From Streptomyces finlayi (lineage in GTDB: Bacteria > Actinomycetota > Actinomycetes > Streptomycetales > Streptomycetaceae), in the NCBI RefSeq assembly GCF_014216315.1, contig NZ_CP045702.1, positions 124,001 through 188,000 of the forward strand: 64,000 nucleotides of DNA, written 5' to 3'. The translations under genes were made by a program, and so were the position numbers. The notes under the pieces are model-generated. The model did no database searches, was not told the DNA's origin, and worked only from the letters and a program-made list of their open reading frames with translations. Shown here piece by piece: positions 1 through 7,914 of this stretch (position 1 is its first letter; each line of letters begins with the position of its first letter).

Positions 1-926
1 GTGGTGTACGCGGCGCTGAGTACGTACACGTCCTTGCCGCGCAGCGCGACCGATGTGGGGTTCTGAAGTCCGTCTTCGGAGTCAAGGACCGTGCTGGTGG
101 TGCCATCGGGCTGGATGCGCACGACCTTGTTGGGGGCGTTCAGAGCGGCGAGAGCCTCGTCGCCCCGTCCCGTGAAGGTGAAATCGTCGATGCCCACCAT
201 GCCTGACGCCTTGACCTGAGGAACGCCCGCACGGTTTCCGGAGCGAATCGGGATGCGCAGGAGCGTGCCCTTGTCGAGGTTGGTCACCCAGAGGGCGCCG
301 CCGTGCACCTTGGCGCCGTTCGCTCCGAGGAAGCCCGTCGAGGCCAGTTCGGGAGCGGTGGACCACGCGGTGGGGGTACCGCCGGACGTGGGAACGGTCC
401 ACACCGTGCCCAGCACCGAGTCGGTGATGTAGAGCTGCCTGCTGCGCCGGTCCAGGGCCAGCCCGTTGGGCAGGCCCTCCGCCGGCAGTGCCGCAACGCG
501 TTGTGGTGACTTCCCGGGGGCCAGACGCCAGAGCCCGGTCAGATCCGCCGTGCCGGTCGCGTACAGCACGTACACGGCGCCGCCGGGGGCCCGGACGACT
601 CCGGTGGCCAGGGGGAAGCCCAGGACGGGTGTACGGACTCCCCCGTCGGCCGGAGGGGGCAGGGTCGCCAGGATGCGTGTGGCGCCCCCGGGGGCGACCT
701 CGGCGACCTGTCGGCTCGCGGCGAAGGTGACGAGGGCGGAGCCGTCGCGCGACAGGGCGATGTTCTCCGGCATCTGGCCTGCTGACAGGTCGAAGTGGGC
801 GTCGATCCGCACATGCGTCAGCGGTTCTCCGGCCGTCGCGGTCGCGTTGGCCGGCAGGACCGCTGCCATGGTGGCCGCGGCCACCATGGCAACCGTCTTG
901 ATGATCTTGCTGCTTCGCTGGGACAT
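1..926 (-). CDS. Secreted beta-propeller (SMP-30/NHL-like) protein, 3' end outside the window
   Basis: The reading frame starts at ATG 926 and is open to the window edge, so about 308 residues are visible and the C-terminus is missing. Residues 1-33 form a Sec-type signal peptide: basic start MSQRSSK, an Ala/Val-rich core, then an Ala-x-Ala region. The mature part repeats short motifs such as PENIALSRDG, LPNGLALDRR and NPTSVALRGK, the spacing expected of NHL/SMP-30-type six-bladed propellers. Related Streptomyces proteins are often labelled ScyD/ScyE-like or SMP-30-like. A substrate cannot be assigned. It is probably exported and may bind or hydrolyse a small lactone or polymer. It stands alone, with a 1-kb non-coding gap upstream. 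Confidence 0.8.
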   Translation of the reverse strand, partial: MSQRSSKIIKTVAMVAAATMAAVLPANATATAGEPLTHVRIDAHFDLSAGQMPENIALSRDGSALVTFAASRQVAEVAPGGATRILATLPPPADGGVRTPVLGFPLATGVVRAPGGAVYVLYATGTADLTGLWRLAPGKSPQRVAALPAEGLPNGLALDRRSRQLYITDSVLGTVWTVPTSGGTPTAWSTAPELASTGFLGANGAKVHGGALWVTNLDKGTLLRIPIRSGNRAGVPQVKASGMVGIDDFTFTGRGDEALAALNAPNKVVRIQPDGTTSTVLDSEDGLQNPTSVALRGKDVYVLSAAYT

Positions 927-1991
927 GATTCCTTCACTGTTTTGGGCATGGGGCAGCCGCGGTACGGCGCCAAGAACCGAGGGATGTATCGGGAAAGAAG
1001 AGGGTGTGGTGGCCGACGACGCCTCAATGGGCGTGCAGGTGTGGTCAGGTGGTGCGGGTGCCGGAGCCGCAGCGTGGCTGCGGTGTTGGCCACGGCGCGG
1101 TGCCGGGCGTGAGTAGCGTCAGAGCGGTGACCGACGGGGGGCGGCCGTGGCCATCACGAGAGCCGGATCAATTCCCTGAGGGCCCCGAAGCCCTCAGGGC
1201 GGAACGCTGACATCAGCGAACTCACCTTGTAGAGAATGGAGTTCGCCAGGATGTGAGCCGATCACAGAATCCTGGCCTGCGATGTCGCCGACTACGAAAT
1301 GCACAACCGGGCCGGCCGACGGAGGATCGTCCGGGCGCGGCCGGTGCTCAGGCGCAGGTTTCCGACCACCGCTCCGGCCCTGGCGGGCCGGTCGGCGCGA
1401 AGGCTCGGGTGCGTGCGTGGAGGAACACCGGTCCGGCCATGCCGGGCCGCTCGCCGGGCGCGCGTGGCCGTCCGGATCGAGATGGCCCGAGAAGAGCCGG
1501 TGCCCCTGACTGGCCGGCAGGGCAGTGGTCGCCGGAGGGGACGCGTTCGGGGCGCGGCCGAGTCGCTGCCCTGCCCTGCTTCGACGAACGGACGAGTTCG
1601 TGTAGATGGGCGCGCTGATGTCTGCGAGCATCGCGCGTTCTTCCCGGCGCGGTCCCGGCACCCGGCGCCGCTCGCCGCAGGTCTGCAACCCGTCGCTGTC
1701 GGGGCACAGTTGGCTGCGGCGCACTCGGAGGAAGTTCGGCGAGTTGCCCGTGCTTGTTCATGGTGCCGAGTATGCGCAACGCGGCCGCCCGGCGCCTCAC
1801 CCTGTCGGGGTAGGGAAACGACTCCGCGGAGGTGGTGCGCGGCCTCGGCGCCGACAGCTCGGGGTTCGTTCCGCTCGGCCCGGTGCGGGAAGGGCGGCGG
1901 GCGCGGAGGCCGCTGCTGCGCAGATCGCTTCGGCGACACACGAAAATCAGTAGGCCAGTCAAGGTCGGTGTGCCAGGATGATCACCACCGA
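927..1991. other. Gene-poor gap with two inverted repeats
   Basis: No open frame here has the composition or start signals of a real gene; the long frames are Arg/Pro-rich shadows. Two inverted repeats lie close together. CCCTGAGGGC at 1174-1183 pairs perfectly with 1190-1199 across a 6-nt loop, and GCGAACTC at 1216-1223 pairs with 1239-1246. No T-run follows, so terminator function is uncertain. They could be the end of a lost gene or of a mobile element. Confidence 0.5.
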
Positions 1992-2067
1992 AGGGGTGTA
2001 GCTCAGAGGCCAGAGCGCCGGTCTCCAAAACCGGATGCCGCAGGTTCGACTCCTGCCACCCCTGCCA
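1992..2067 (+). tRNA. tRNA-Trp (anticodon CCA)
   Basis: A full cloverleaf can be drawn. The acceptor stem is AGGGGTG/CACCCCT (7 bp), the D stem GCTC/GAGC, the anticodon stem CCGGT/ACCGG around loop CTCCAAA (anticodon CCA), and the T stem GCAGG/CCTGC around TTCGACT. The discriminator is G and CCA is encoded at 2065-2067. The D loop (AGAGGCCA) and variable loop (ATGCC) look unlike the usual Streptomyces tRNA-Trp as I remember it. That housekeeping gene normally lies near secE-nusG, which is not here, so this may be a second copy. Confidence 0.93.
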
Positions 2068-2135
2068 GAGCAGGAACGCGTACCGCACCGCGGATGCCGC
2101 TTCGGCGGCGGCCACGGCCCCGCGTGTCACAGCGG

Positions 2136-2678
2136 TCAGACCCGTTCGAGCGGCCGGTGCGGTTCGGCGGGGAGCTCCACCTCGACGGTGTCGCCGGGGC
2201 GCACGACGCCGCCCTCCAGCACGATGCTCATGATTCCGGCCTTCCGCACGGTGTTCCCCGCAGCGTCGCGGCCCACGACCTGCTTCAGCAGGCCGTCCTG
2301 GAAGGTGTCGATCTGCAGGCACGGGTTGCGGAGACCGGTGACCTCCAGGACGGCGTCGTCACCGACGCGCAGCAGGGTGCCGACGGGCAGGCGGAGCAGA
2401 TCGAGGCCGCGGGTGGTGATGTTCTCGCCCAGTTCGCCGGGTACGACCGCGAATCCGGCCTCCCGGAGCTCGGTGAAGAGTTCCTCGTGGATGAGGTGGA
2501 CCTGGCGCAGGTTCGGCCGGGTGGGGTCCTGCGCGACGCGTGAGCGGTGCTTGACCGTCACACCCGCGTGGATGTCGCCCTCCACACCGAGTCCGGCCAG
2601 CAGGGTGACGCTGTCCCGGTTCGGCTTGGTGAACGCGTACTCGGCGTTGCTGCTGACCGCCGCTACTGTCCCGCTCAT
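2136..2678 (-). CDS. MOSC domain protein
   Basis: This 180-residue protein is about the size of a stand-alone MOSC domain. It has GVEGDIHAG near residues 31-39, the GELGENITTRGLDL segment near 81-94, and the conserved cysteine in RNPCLQID (Cys120), which in this family is thought to handle sulfur or molybdenum-cofactor-bound ligands. The protein resembles bacterial YiiM-type MOSC proteins, which act in the cytosol on molybdenum-cofactor-linked chemistry or detoxification. It starts at ATG 2678 behind a purine-rich AGAGGGGG. It is a single gene just downstream of the tRNA on the other strand, so no pathway partner is suggested. Confidence 0.88.
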   Translation of the reverse strand: MSGTVAAVSSNAEYAFTKPNRDSVTLLAGLGVEGDIHAGVTVKHRSRVAQDPTRPNLRQVHLIHEELFTELREAGFAVVPGELGENITTRGLDLLRLPVGTLLRVGDDAVLEVTGLRNPCLQIDTFQDGLLKQVVGRDAAGNTVRKAGIMSIVLEGGVVRPGDTVEVELPAEPHRPLERV

Positions 2679-2815
2679 CCGTAGAGCCCCCTCTTCACAC
2701 GTATCGGTGATCCGCCCAGGACCTGACTCCGGGCGGGACCCCCTTGTCCGCGTGAGAAGCGCGGCCGCCGTTCATCCTCCGCGTACCGCGGAGCTCTGTT
2801 GTCCCCCGGACGCGG

Positions 2816-2980
2816 TCACTCGAATTCGTCGGCGACCGGCGGAAGGTTCGGTTCCATGAACAGGCCCGCGTACTGCGGCTTCGGCTGTCCCCCGTCGAGG
2901 CCGGGGCCGTTCAGGGTCTGCCCGTCGGCAGGGGTGTCGTCCACGCGGCGCTGCGCCTGACGGGGCGAGGCATAAGACAT
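2816..2980 (-). CDS. Small hypothetical protein, 54 residues
   Basis: A short frame begins MSYASPRQAQ and ends PPVADEFE. The start is chosen because GGAG lies 6 nt upstream of ATG 2980; a longer frame upstream has no such signal. The peptide is rich in Gly, Pro, Gln and Asp, has an acidic C-terminus and no membrane segment or cysteines. I do not recognise the family. Precursor-like composition is worth noting, but no maturation enzyme is next to it. Confidence 0.5.
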   Translation of the reverse strand: MSYASPRQAQRRVDDTPADGQTLNGPGLDGGQPKPQYAGLFMEPNLPPVADEFE

Positions 2981-3510
2981 CGAGTCTCCAGTACATGGCG
3001 GTAGCGGTAAGAGGCACACAGCCCGAGCAGATTGCAGGGCTGGTCCAGCGACGAGTTTCCGGCGCCGGTGCGGCGACCGTTCCACGAATCGGAATCTTGT
3101 CGCGCCTGGAGACTGTAACCCCCGGATCGCCGGGACAGCCAGGCCACCACGGCGGGGGGCGGCGACCTGTGCCCGCGATTCGTCGGAGTGAGGCCTCCCG
3201 GCGGGATCTCAGCCGGCGGCGGGCTCGCCGTCCCCCTGCGGCGGAGCGAGCTGTGAAGCGGCGGGAATCGCGGCACGGGTGATCAACGCGGCGAGCAGAA
3301 TCGCACCGGTTCCGTCGACGCGAGTTCCGCGCCCGCCGCCCGGTCGTACGTCTCGCGCTGCTCCCTCCTGAGTCGAGGGGCATCACCGCCGAGGGTTTCC
3401 AGGAGATCCGGGACCGGGACCGCCGGGCCGGGTCCGCGGGGGGATCACACGTCCGCACACCGCCTGGTCACCCGGCCTTGGCGCCGCCACCCGCCAGGAC
3501 ATCGTCTACA
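2981..3510. other. Gap without a confident gene
   Basis: Short coding-looking scraps occur on both strands, for example a plus-strand frame reading RQDIVYITARAWMALDLAH near 3500-3555 and a minus-strand frame reading ETYDRAAGAELASTEP near 3290-3345. None has a start codon with a ribosome site or reaches a sensible length. They look like remnants of decayed genes. Confidence 0.4.
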
Positions 3511-4231
3511 TCACCGCCCGTGCCTGGATGGCCCTCGATCTCGCCCACCCGACAGCACGGCGGCCGGGGCACCGGGGCCGCAGGACAGCCGGGCCGCCTC
3601 CAGGACCACTCTGCTCTTCTTCACGTTCCCGGTCGGTTCGGAACACTCCAGGACCCCCGAGCCGTCGACGCTCCAACTGGTTGCCCGGCCCGCCACGTGC
3701 CTGCCGTCCCCGCAGGTGTACCGGAAGTCAGCGGTGATCTGCCTCACCCAGGCGAAGTCCACGAAGGTTCCGGCACTGTCGACGCTCGTGCTGGTGGCGC
3801 TGTCCGCGTTGACATCCGGGGCGGGCCTGCGGACGTCCGCGAACGCGTAGTCGTCGCTGCCACCTGCGTCAGCGTCTCCGATGTGGGCGCCCAGCGAGCG
3901 AAGCGCGGCCTCGGCGCCGACCTGCGGTCCCTTCTCGAACGTGACGGTGACACGCGGCGTGTGGAGCGGGATCAGCTTGTGTGTCAGTTCGCCGCCGCCC
4001 CCGCCCAGCTTCCGTTTCCCGGCAACGCCGGTCAGGACGCCTCGCTCGTCGATGTTGAACCAGTCATACGTGCCGTTGTCGCATCCGGCGCCGACCGGCC
4101 GCTCGCCCTTGCCGTTCCCCTTGCCGTTCCCCTGACCGGCCGCCTCGCCGCCGTCCGGACGTGCAGGCAGCGGCGCCCGCGAGCAGCGCGGCGACAGCGC
4201 ACGCCGAAAGGCAGGTCTCTTTGATCTTCAT
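3511..4231 (-). pseudogene. Lipoprotein with a frameshift just after the lipobox
   Basis: ATG 4231, preceded by GGGGGA, opens a classic lipoprotein signal: MKIKETC, a hydrophobic core, and the lipobox LLAGAAAC with the lipidated Cys at 4163-4165. A few codons later that frame turns into Arg-rich nonsense and stops. A clean frame in another register starts with PDGGEAAGQGNGKGNGKG near 4158 and continues to the stop at 3511. The body holds a CDNGTYDWFNIDE segment and a conserved-looking C-terminal part with two cysteines (YTCGDG, LECSEP). The total length of 721 nt is one base too many for one frame. This is either a one-base insertion in a lipoprotein of about 239 residues or a sequencing error. 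Function unknown. Confidence 0.75.
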
Positions 4232-4407
4232 GCTGTTGTCCCCCGGGACCATTGGTCAATGGTGGAGTTGACCTTGCCCGCCAGGACCCGGCCGGGCAAG
4301 TGGCGTGAGCGGATCGTCGAGGCGGACGCGGGGGCGTCGCACTACATCACTCCCGGCCGAGGAAGAACTCAGTGGCGAGCTAACGGCCTCACAACGACCA
4401 TGGGGGC

Positions 4408-4968
4408 ATGACCGACCAACCCGCACGATGGACCCGGGCAACCGTCTACCCCGACATGTGGACAGACCCGGCCGAAGACCCCCGTAACAGTGAAGGTGTC
4501 AGTCCGGACGGCGAACTGGCGACGCTTCAGGAGTTCCTGACGAGTTATCGGCTGACCTTGCGGATGAAGTGCGAGGGCCTGGACCCGGAGCAGCTGGCCC
4601 GTCGGTCGGTCCCGCCCTCGACGATGTCGCTGCTCGGTCTGCTGCGGCACCTCGCCGAGGTGGAGCAGGACTGGCGCAACTGGATCAGCGACGGGGATCC
4701 GCTGCCCAAGCTCTACGGGGAGCGGGACGCGGACTTCCACGGAGCCGTCGGCGAGCAGGCCGAGGCCGACGCCGCGTACGCGGCGCTGGAGCGCGAGCAG
4801 GGTCTGACCGACGCCGCGCTGGCCGAGCACCCGGATCTGGGCGAGCGGCTCGGCAAGGACGGGATCGCGGTCCGGGAGCTGATGGTGCACAGGATCGAGG
4901 AGTACGCCCGTCACTGCGGGCAGGCCGACCTGTTGCGCGAGTGCGTCGACGGGAGGGTGGGCCAGTAA
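4408..4968 (+). CDS. DinB-family (DUF664) protein
   Basis: This 186-residue protein has the DinB/DUF664 four-helix-bundle pattern. An N-terminal helix LQEFLTSYRLTLRMKCEGL is followed by STMSLLGLLRHLAEVEQDWRN, whose His is a usual metal ligand. The C-terminal LMVHRIEEYARHCGQADLLRE carries the H-x3-E-x3-H metal-ligand helix. Actinobacterial members are linked to thiol-dependent transferases and detoxification. ATG 4408 follows GGGGGC closely. It is a single gene transcribed away from the lipoprotein pseudogene. Confidence 0.87.
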   Translation: MTDQPARWTRATVYPDMWTDPAEDPRNSEGVSPDGELATLQEFLTSYRLTLRMKCEGLDPEQLARRSVPPSTMSLLGLLRHLAEVEQDWRNWISDGDPLPKLYGERDADFHGAVGEQAEADAAYAALEREQGLTDAALAEHPDLGERLGKDGIAVRELMVHRIEEYARHCGQADLLRECVDGRVGQ

Positions 4969-5329
4969 CGAGGGGTCACGGCTGCATTTGCCGCCCGGCA
5001 CACGAACGGCCGGAGCAGAGCGTGGAGCTCCGGTCCACCGATGCCGTCGGCGAGGAAGCCGTGGCCGCCCGTCTCCGTACGTTCCCGAGCGGCGCGGCGT
5101 ACGACCGTACACAGCTCCGGATCCCACCCCCGCCCCCGCCCCCGTAACGCTCCCGCTGCACCGGGCATCCTGCACGGGCACGCGTCCCGCCGCGCCCCTC
5201 ACAGCGCCCTCGTCCTGATTCACGACCGTACGCCCGCACGTCCCCGGATCGGCGGGCCCTGAGTCGGTGCGGTCGCAGGACGGCCCTCGCCGCAATAGGA
5301 TTCAGGCACTTACGCACAGCGGAGCGGCC
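4969..5329. other. Intergenic gap before the phosphatase gene
   Basis: I see no gene. The stretch holds a low-complexity CCCCCGCCCCCGCCCCCG run near 5129-5146. The last 50 bases are probably the promoter/leader of the phosphatase gene, but no clear -10/-35 pair can be assigned. Confidence 0.4.
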
Positions 5330-6163
5330 ATGAACCGGCGTCGGACCCCCCGCTCAGCGAGCGCCGAGGAACTGCTCACCACTCTTCACCACCTGACGGA
5401 GCGTGCTCGGCAGGAAGTGGAGCTGCACCGAGCCCGAGTGGAGCTGGCCCAGGCACTCCAGCGGGGAATGCTTCCAGCCTCGTTGCCCACTCTTCCCGGG
5501 CTGCAGACCGCGGCCCGGTATGCGCCGGCGCACCACGGTCTGGACATCGGCGGCGACTGGTACGACGGGTTCGTCCTGCCCGACGGGTCGCTGGGTTTCG
5601 CCATCGGTGACGTCCAGGGCCACGACGTCGAGGCCGCCGCCTTCATGGGGCAGATCCGCATCGCTATGCGGGCCATCGCGGGCACCGAACCCGATCCGGG
5701 TGAGGTCATGGGCCGTACGAACGACCTGCTCGTGTCCGTGGGGTCGACGCTCTTCGCCACCTGCACGTTCTTCCGCCTCGATCCGCTGACCTGGGAACTT
5801 CACAGTGCGCGCGCTGGTCATGTGGCGTGCGTGTGGGCGACGGCGGACGGCCGGACCGGCATCACCACCGACGAGGGCGGCATTCCCCTGGGCATCGCGG
5901 CGCACGAGCGGTATCCGGTGACCCGGCACGCCCTCGACGCGGCCGGGGCGTTCGTCCTGCTCACCGACGGAGTGGTCGAAGGTCCGTCCTTGCAGATCGA
6001 GGAGGGCCTGGACCGTGTGTGCCGGATCGTGAGCGCCCATGTGGAGGCCTCTGCCGACGCGCTGGCCGACGAGATTTTGGAGGCGGCGGGGCTCACCGGT
6101 CATGAGGACGATGCGGCGGTCCTCGTCCTGCGCCACGAGGCCGCCGGCCGTCGGCGGAAGTGA
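5330..6163 (+). CDS. PP2C/SpoIIE-type protein serine phosphatase
   Basis: This 277-residue protein consists of a short N-terminal helix (about residues 12-45, ending LAQALQRGMLPASLP) and one SpoIIE-type PP2C domain. The metal-binding aspartates sit in GGDWYDGF (74-81) and GDVQGHD (93-99). The C-terminal LLTDGVVEG and EDDAAVLVLR motifs complete the fold. Such enzymes dephosphorylate anti-sigma-factor antagonists in stress and development. No GAF/PAS sensor or kinase domain is fused, so it is a minimal phosphatase module. ATG 5330 is chosen over an upstream in-frame start because GGAG lies 5 nt before it. Confidence 0.9.
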   Translation: MNRRRTPRSASAEELLTTLHHLTERARQEVELHRARVELAQALQRGMLPASLPTLPGLQTAARYAPAHHGLDIGGDWYDGFVLPDGSLGFAIGDVQGHDVEAAAFMGQIRIAMRAIAGTEPDPGEVMGRTNDLLVSVGSTLFATCTFFRLDPLTWELHSARAGHVACVWATADGRTGITTDEGGIPLGIAAHERYPVTRHALDAAGAFVLLTDGVVEGPSLQIEEGLDRVCRIVSAHVEASADALADEILEAAGLTGHEDDAAVLVLRHEAAGRRRK

Positions 6164-6226
6164 CGGCAGGGGTCCGCAAGGCGTGTCACGGCCGCGAGGA
6201 GTCACGGCCGGTGTCTCATAAGATGC

Positions 6227-7222
6227 GTGATCCGTAGCAAGGAATCGAGACGCCGGGCCGTAGCCGTCCTCCAGGTGCTCGGCGTTGCCGCTGCCTACTA
6301 CGTGTCCGCGCAGCTCGGATTCCTCCAGGAGATGGTGGTGCACAGCTCCGTCGTCACGCCGCTCTGGCCGCCGACGGGGATCGCACTGGGCGCGCTCCTG
6401 TACCTGGGCATCAGGATCTGGCCGGGCATCGCACTCGGTGCGATGCTCACCATCATCGACATCAGCGGCTCCGCCACTCTCTACGGTGCCGGGATCGCCG
6501 CAGGTAACACCCTGGCCCCTTTGTGCGCCTTACTCATGCTGCGCAGAATCGGCTTCCGTGTCGAGCTGGACCGGCTGCGGGACGGTGTCGCGCTGGTCTT
6601 CCTGGGCGCGCTTCTGGGCATGCTCATCAGCGCGACGGTGGGTGCCGGGGTGCTGATGCTCAGCGACAAGCTGCCGCTGAACCGGTTCTGGCTGGTGTGG
6701 TCGGCCTGGTGGGTGGGGGACGCGATGGGTGTCCTGGTCGTCACGCCGTTCCTGCTGGTGCTGCGCAGGGCGCGGCTGCCCAGGCTGACGGACCGGTGGG
6801 CGGAAGCGACGCTGCTGCTGGTCGTCGCGGTGGCGGCGACGGTGGTGGCGACAAGGAGTTCCCTGTCCATGATCTATCTGGTGTTCCCGGTGCTCATCTG
6901 GGCGGCGCTGCGCTTCAAGCTGCCCGGCAGCGCCCCGTGCGCCCTGCTGGTCTCGGTGCTCGCGATCGTGTCCGGTCAGGACGGCGTGGGGCCGTTCCAC
7001 GACCACACCGTGCTCGAGGTCCTGGTGAACCTCGCTATCCTGAACGGCTGTGTGGCCCTCACCGCGCTGCTATTGGCCGCCATCGTCACGGAACACCAGA
7101 ACATACGGCGGGAGACGGAGCTGGCCTGCGAGGAGCTGGCCGCGCTCGTGGAGCAGCTCGCGCCTCTTCCCCCGATTCCACGGCCGGACACAGGTACCGG
7201 ACTGCAGGACGGCGACGTCTGA
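6227..7222 (+). CDS. MASE1-domain integral membrane protein
   Basis: Nearly the whole 331-residue protein is membrane-embedded, with about eight to nine hydrophobic helices. It shows MASE1 hallmarks: PLWPPTGIALGALL near residues 46-59, AAGNTLAPL, and WWVGDAMGVLVVTPFLL near 164-180. MASE1 is a membrane sensor module usually fused to kinases or GGDEF domains. Here only a short cytosolic tail (ELACEELAALVEQL) follows, with no output domain. It starts at GTG 6227, 64 nt after the phosphatase gene, and the two may be co-transcribed. It could therefore relay a signal to the phosphatase; this is inference. Confidence 0.88.
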   Translation: MIRSKESRRRAVAVLQVLGVAAAYYVSAQLGFLQEMVVHSSVVTPLWPPTGIALGALLYLGIRIWPGIALGAMLTIIDISGSATLYGAGIAAGNTLAPLCALLMLRRIGFRVELDRLRDGVALVFLGALLGMLISATVGAGVLMLSDKLPLNRFWLVWSAWWVGDAMGVLVVTPFLLVLRRARLPRLTDRWAEATLLLVVAVAATVVATRSSLSMIYLVFPVLIWAALRFKLPGSAPCALLVSVLAIVSGQDGVGPFHDHTVLEVLVNLAILNGCVALTALLLAAIVTEHQNIRRETELACEELAALVEQLAPLPPIPRPDTGTGLQDGDV

Positions 7223-7263
7223 CGGACGGGGGACCGGAGCGGGCCGACACGGCGGCCGCAGGC

Positions 7264-7368
7264 TCAGTACGGCAGCGGGCGGCCCGACGGCGTACGCAGG
7301 TCGAGCGGTGGCGGTCCTGTGGGCGGCGGCGCGGGTCGTCGAACGATCTGGATGCGGCCCATGGCCAC
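7264..7368 (-). CDS. Candidate 34-residue Pro/Arg-rich small protein
   Basis: GTG 7368 opens a frame reading MAMGRIQIVRRP, then a Pro-rich stretch ending GRPLPY. AGGAGG lies 5 nt upstream, a strong ribosome site for a gap that otherwise holds nothing, and GC at third positions is high. The peptide has no membrane segment. I do not recognise a family, and function is unknown. It may be a real small ORF or a chance frame. Confidence 0.35.
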   Translation of the reverse strand: MAMGRIQIVRRPAPPPTGPPPLDLRTPSGRPLPY

Positions 7369-7511
7369 CACCCCCTCCTGGTTATCCGGTATGTGCCCAC
7401 GGTGGCGTCGTTCACACCTCCGCCCCGGCCCGGCGAGCCCGCCCGGATGCGAACACCACGCGGTGCGGTGACCCTGGAGGTATGGGGGTGCCGACTTGAG
7501 GAGGACCATTC

Positions 7512-7715
7512 ATGTCCGCGATGGACAAGATCAAGAAGATGCTCAAGGGCCACGAGGACCAGGCCTCCACGGGCGTCGACAAGGCCGGTGACGCGGCCGA
7601 CGACCGTACGCAGGGCAAGTACCGTGGCAAGGTCGACACCGGTCAGGACAGGCTCAAGCAACAGCTCGGTGACGACCGCGGCCAGGACGGCACGCCGCCC
7701 CCGCCCCACGCCTGA
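7512..7715 (+). CDS. MT0933/CsbD-like small stress or antitoxin-like protein
   Basis: This 67-residue hydrophilic protein begins MSAMDKIKKMLKGHEDQAS and contains DKAGDAADDRTQGKY, the signature of the MT0933 (Rv0909-type) antitoxin family, which is also CsbD-like in composition. GAGGAGG precedes the start. In mycobacteria this family can pair with a downstream toxin gene. Here the next gene is the ECF-CAP fusion and no toxin is visible, so a free-standing stress role is as likely as an antitoxin role. A hairpin follows 10 nt after the stop. Confidence 0.8.
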   Translation: MSAMDKIKKMLKGHEDQASTGVDKAGDAADDRTQGKYRGKVDTGQDRLKQQLGDDRGQDGTPPPPHA

Positions 7716-7724
7716 CATCCAGGT

Positions 7725-7752
7725 CCGGGAGCGGCCAGCGGGTCGCTCCCGG
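7725..7752 (+). terminator. Hairpin after the antitoxin-like gene
   Basis: CCGGGAGCG (7725-7733) pairs perfectly with CGCTCCCGG (7744-7752) across a 10-nt loop, just downstream of the stop at 7715. There is no U-run, which is common for Streptomyces terminators. Confidence 0.55.
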
Positions 7753-7914
7753 GCGTGTGCCGCCGTACTTCACGCCGGATCCCGGTGGGCTCCCCGCCCG
7801 CCCGGATTCGGCGTTCCGTATGCCCGCGGCGGTTTTCTTGTTATCTTCCCGGCCTCATCGCATCTCCCGAGTGTGGGACGTGACGAAACAGGACTCCGAA
7901 AGAGTGAGCACAGC

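Noticed and set aside
1348..2322. Minus-strand frame of 324 residues over the tRNA
   Set aside because: It reads WQGWQESNLRHPVLETG-type sequence across the tRNA-Trp complement, a well-known artefact.
1992..3511. tRNA-linked integrative element
   Set aside because: There is no integrase, excisionase or matching direct repeat of the tRNA 3' end within the window.
6523..7914. N-terminal 464-residue extension of the ECF-CAP frame
   Set aside because: It overlaps the MASE1 and antitoxin-like genes in another frame and is Arg/Gly-rich; the sigma domain starts at 7915.
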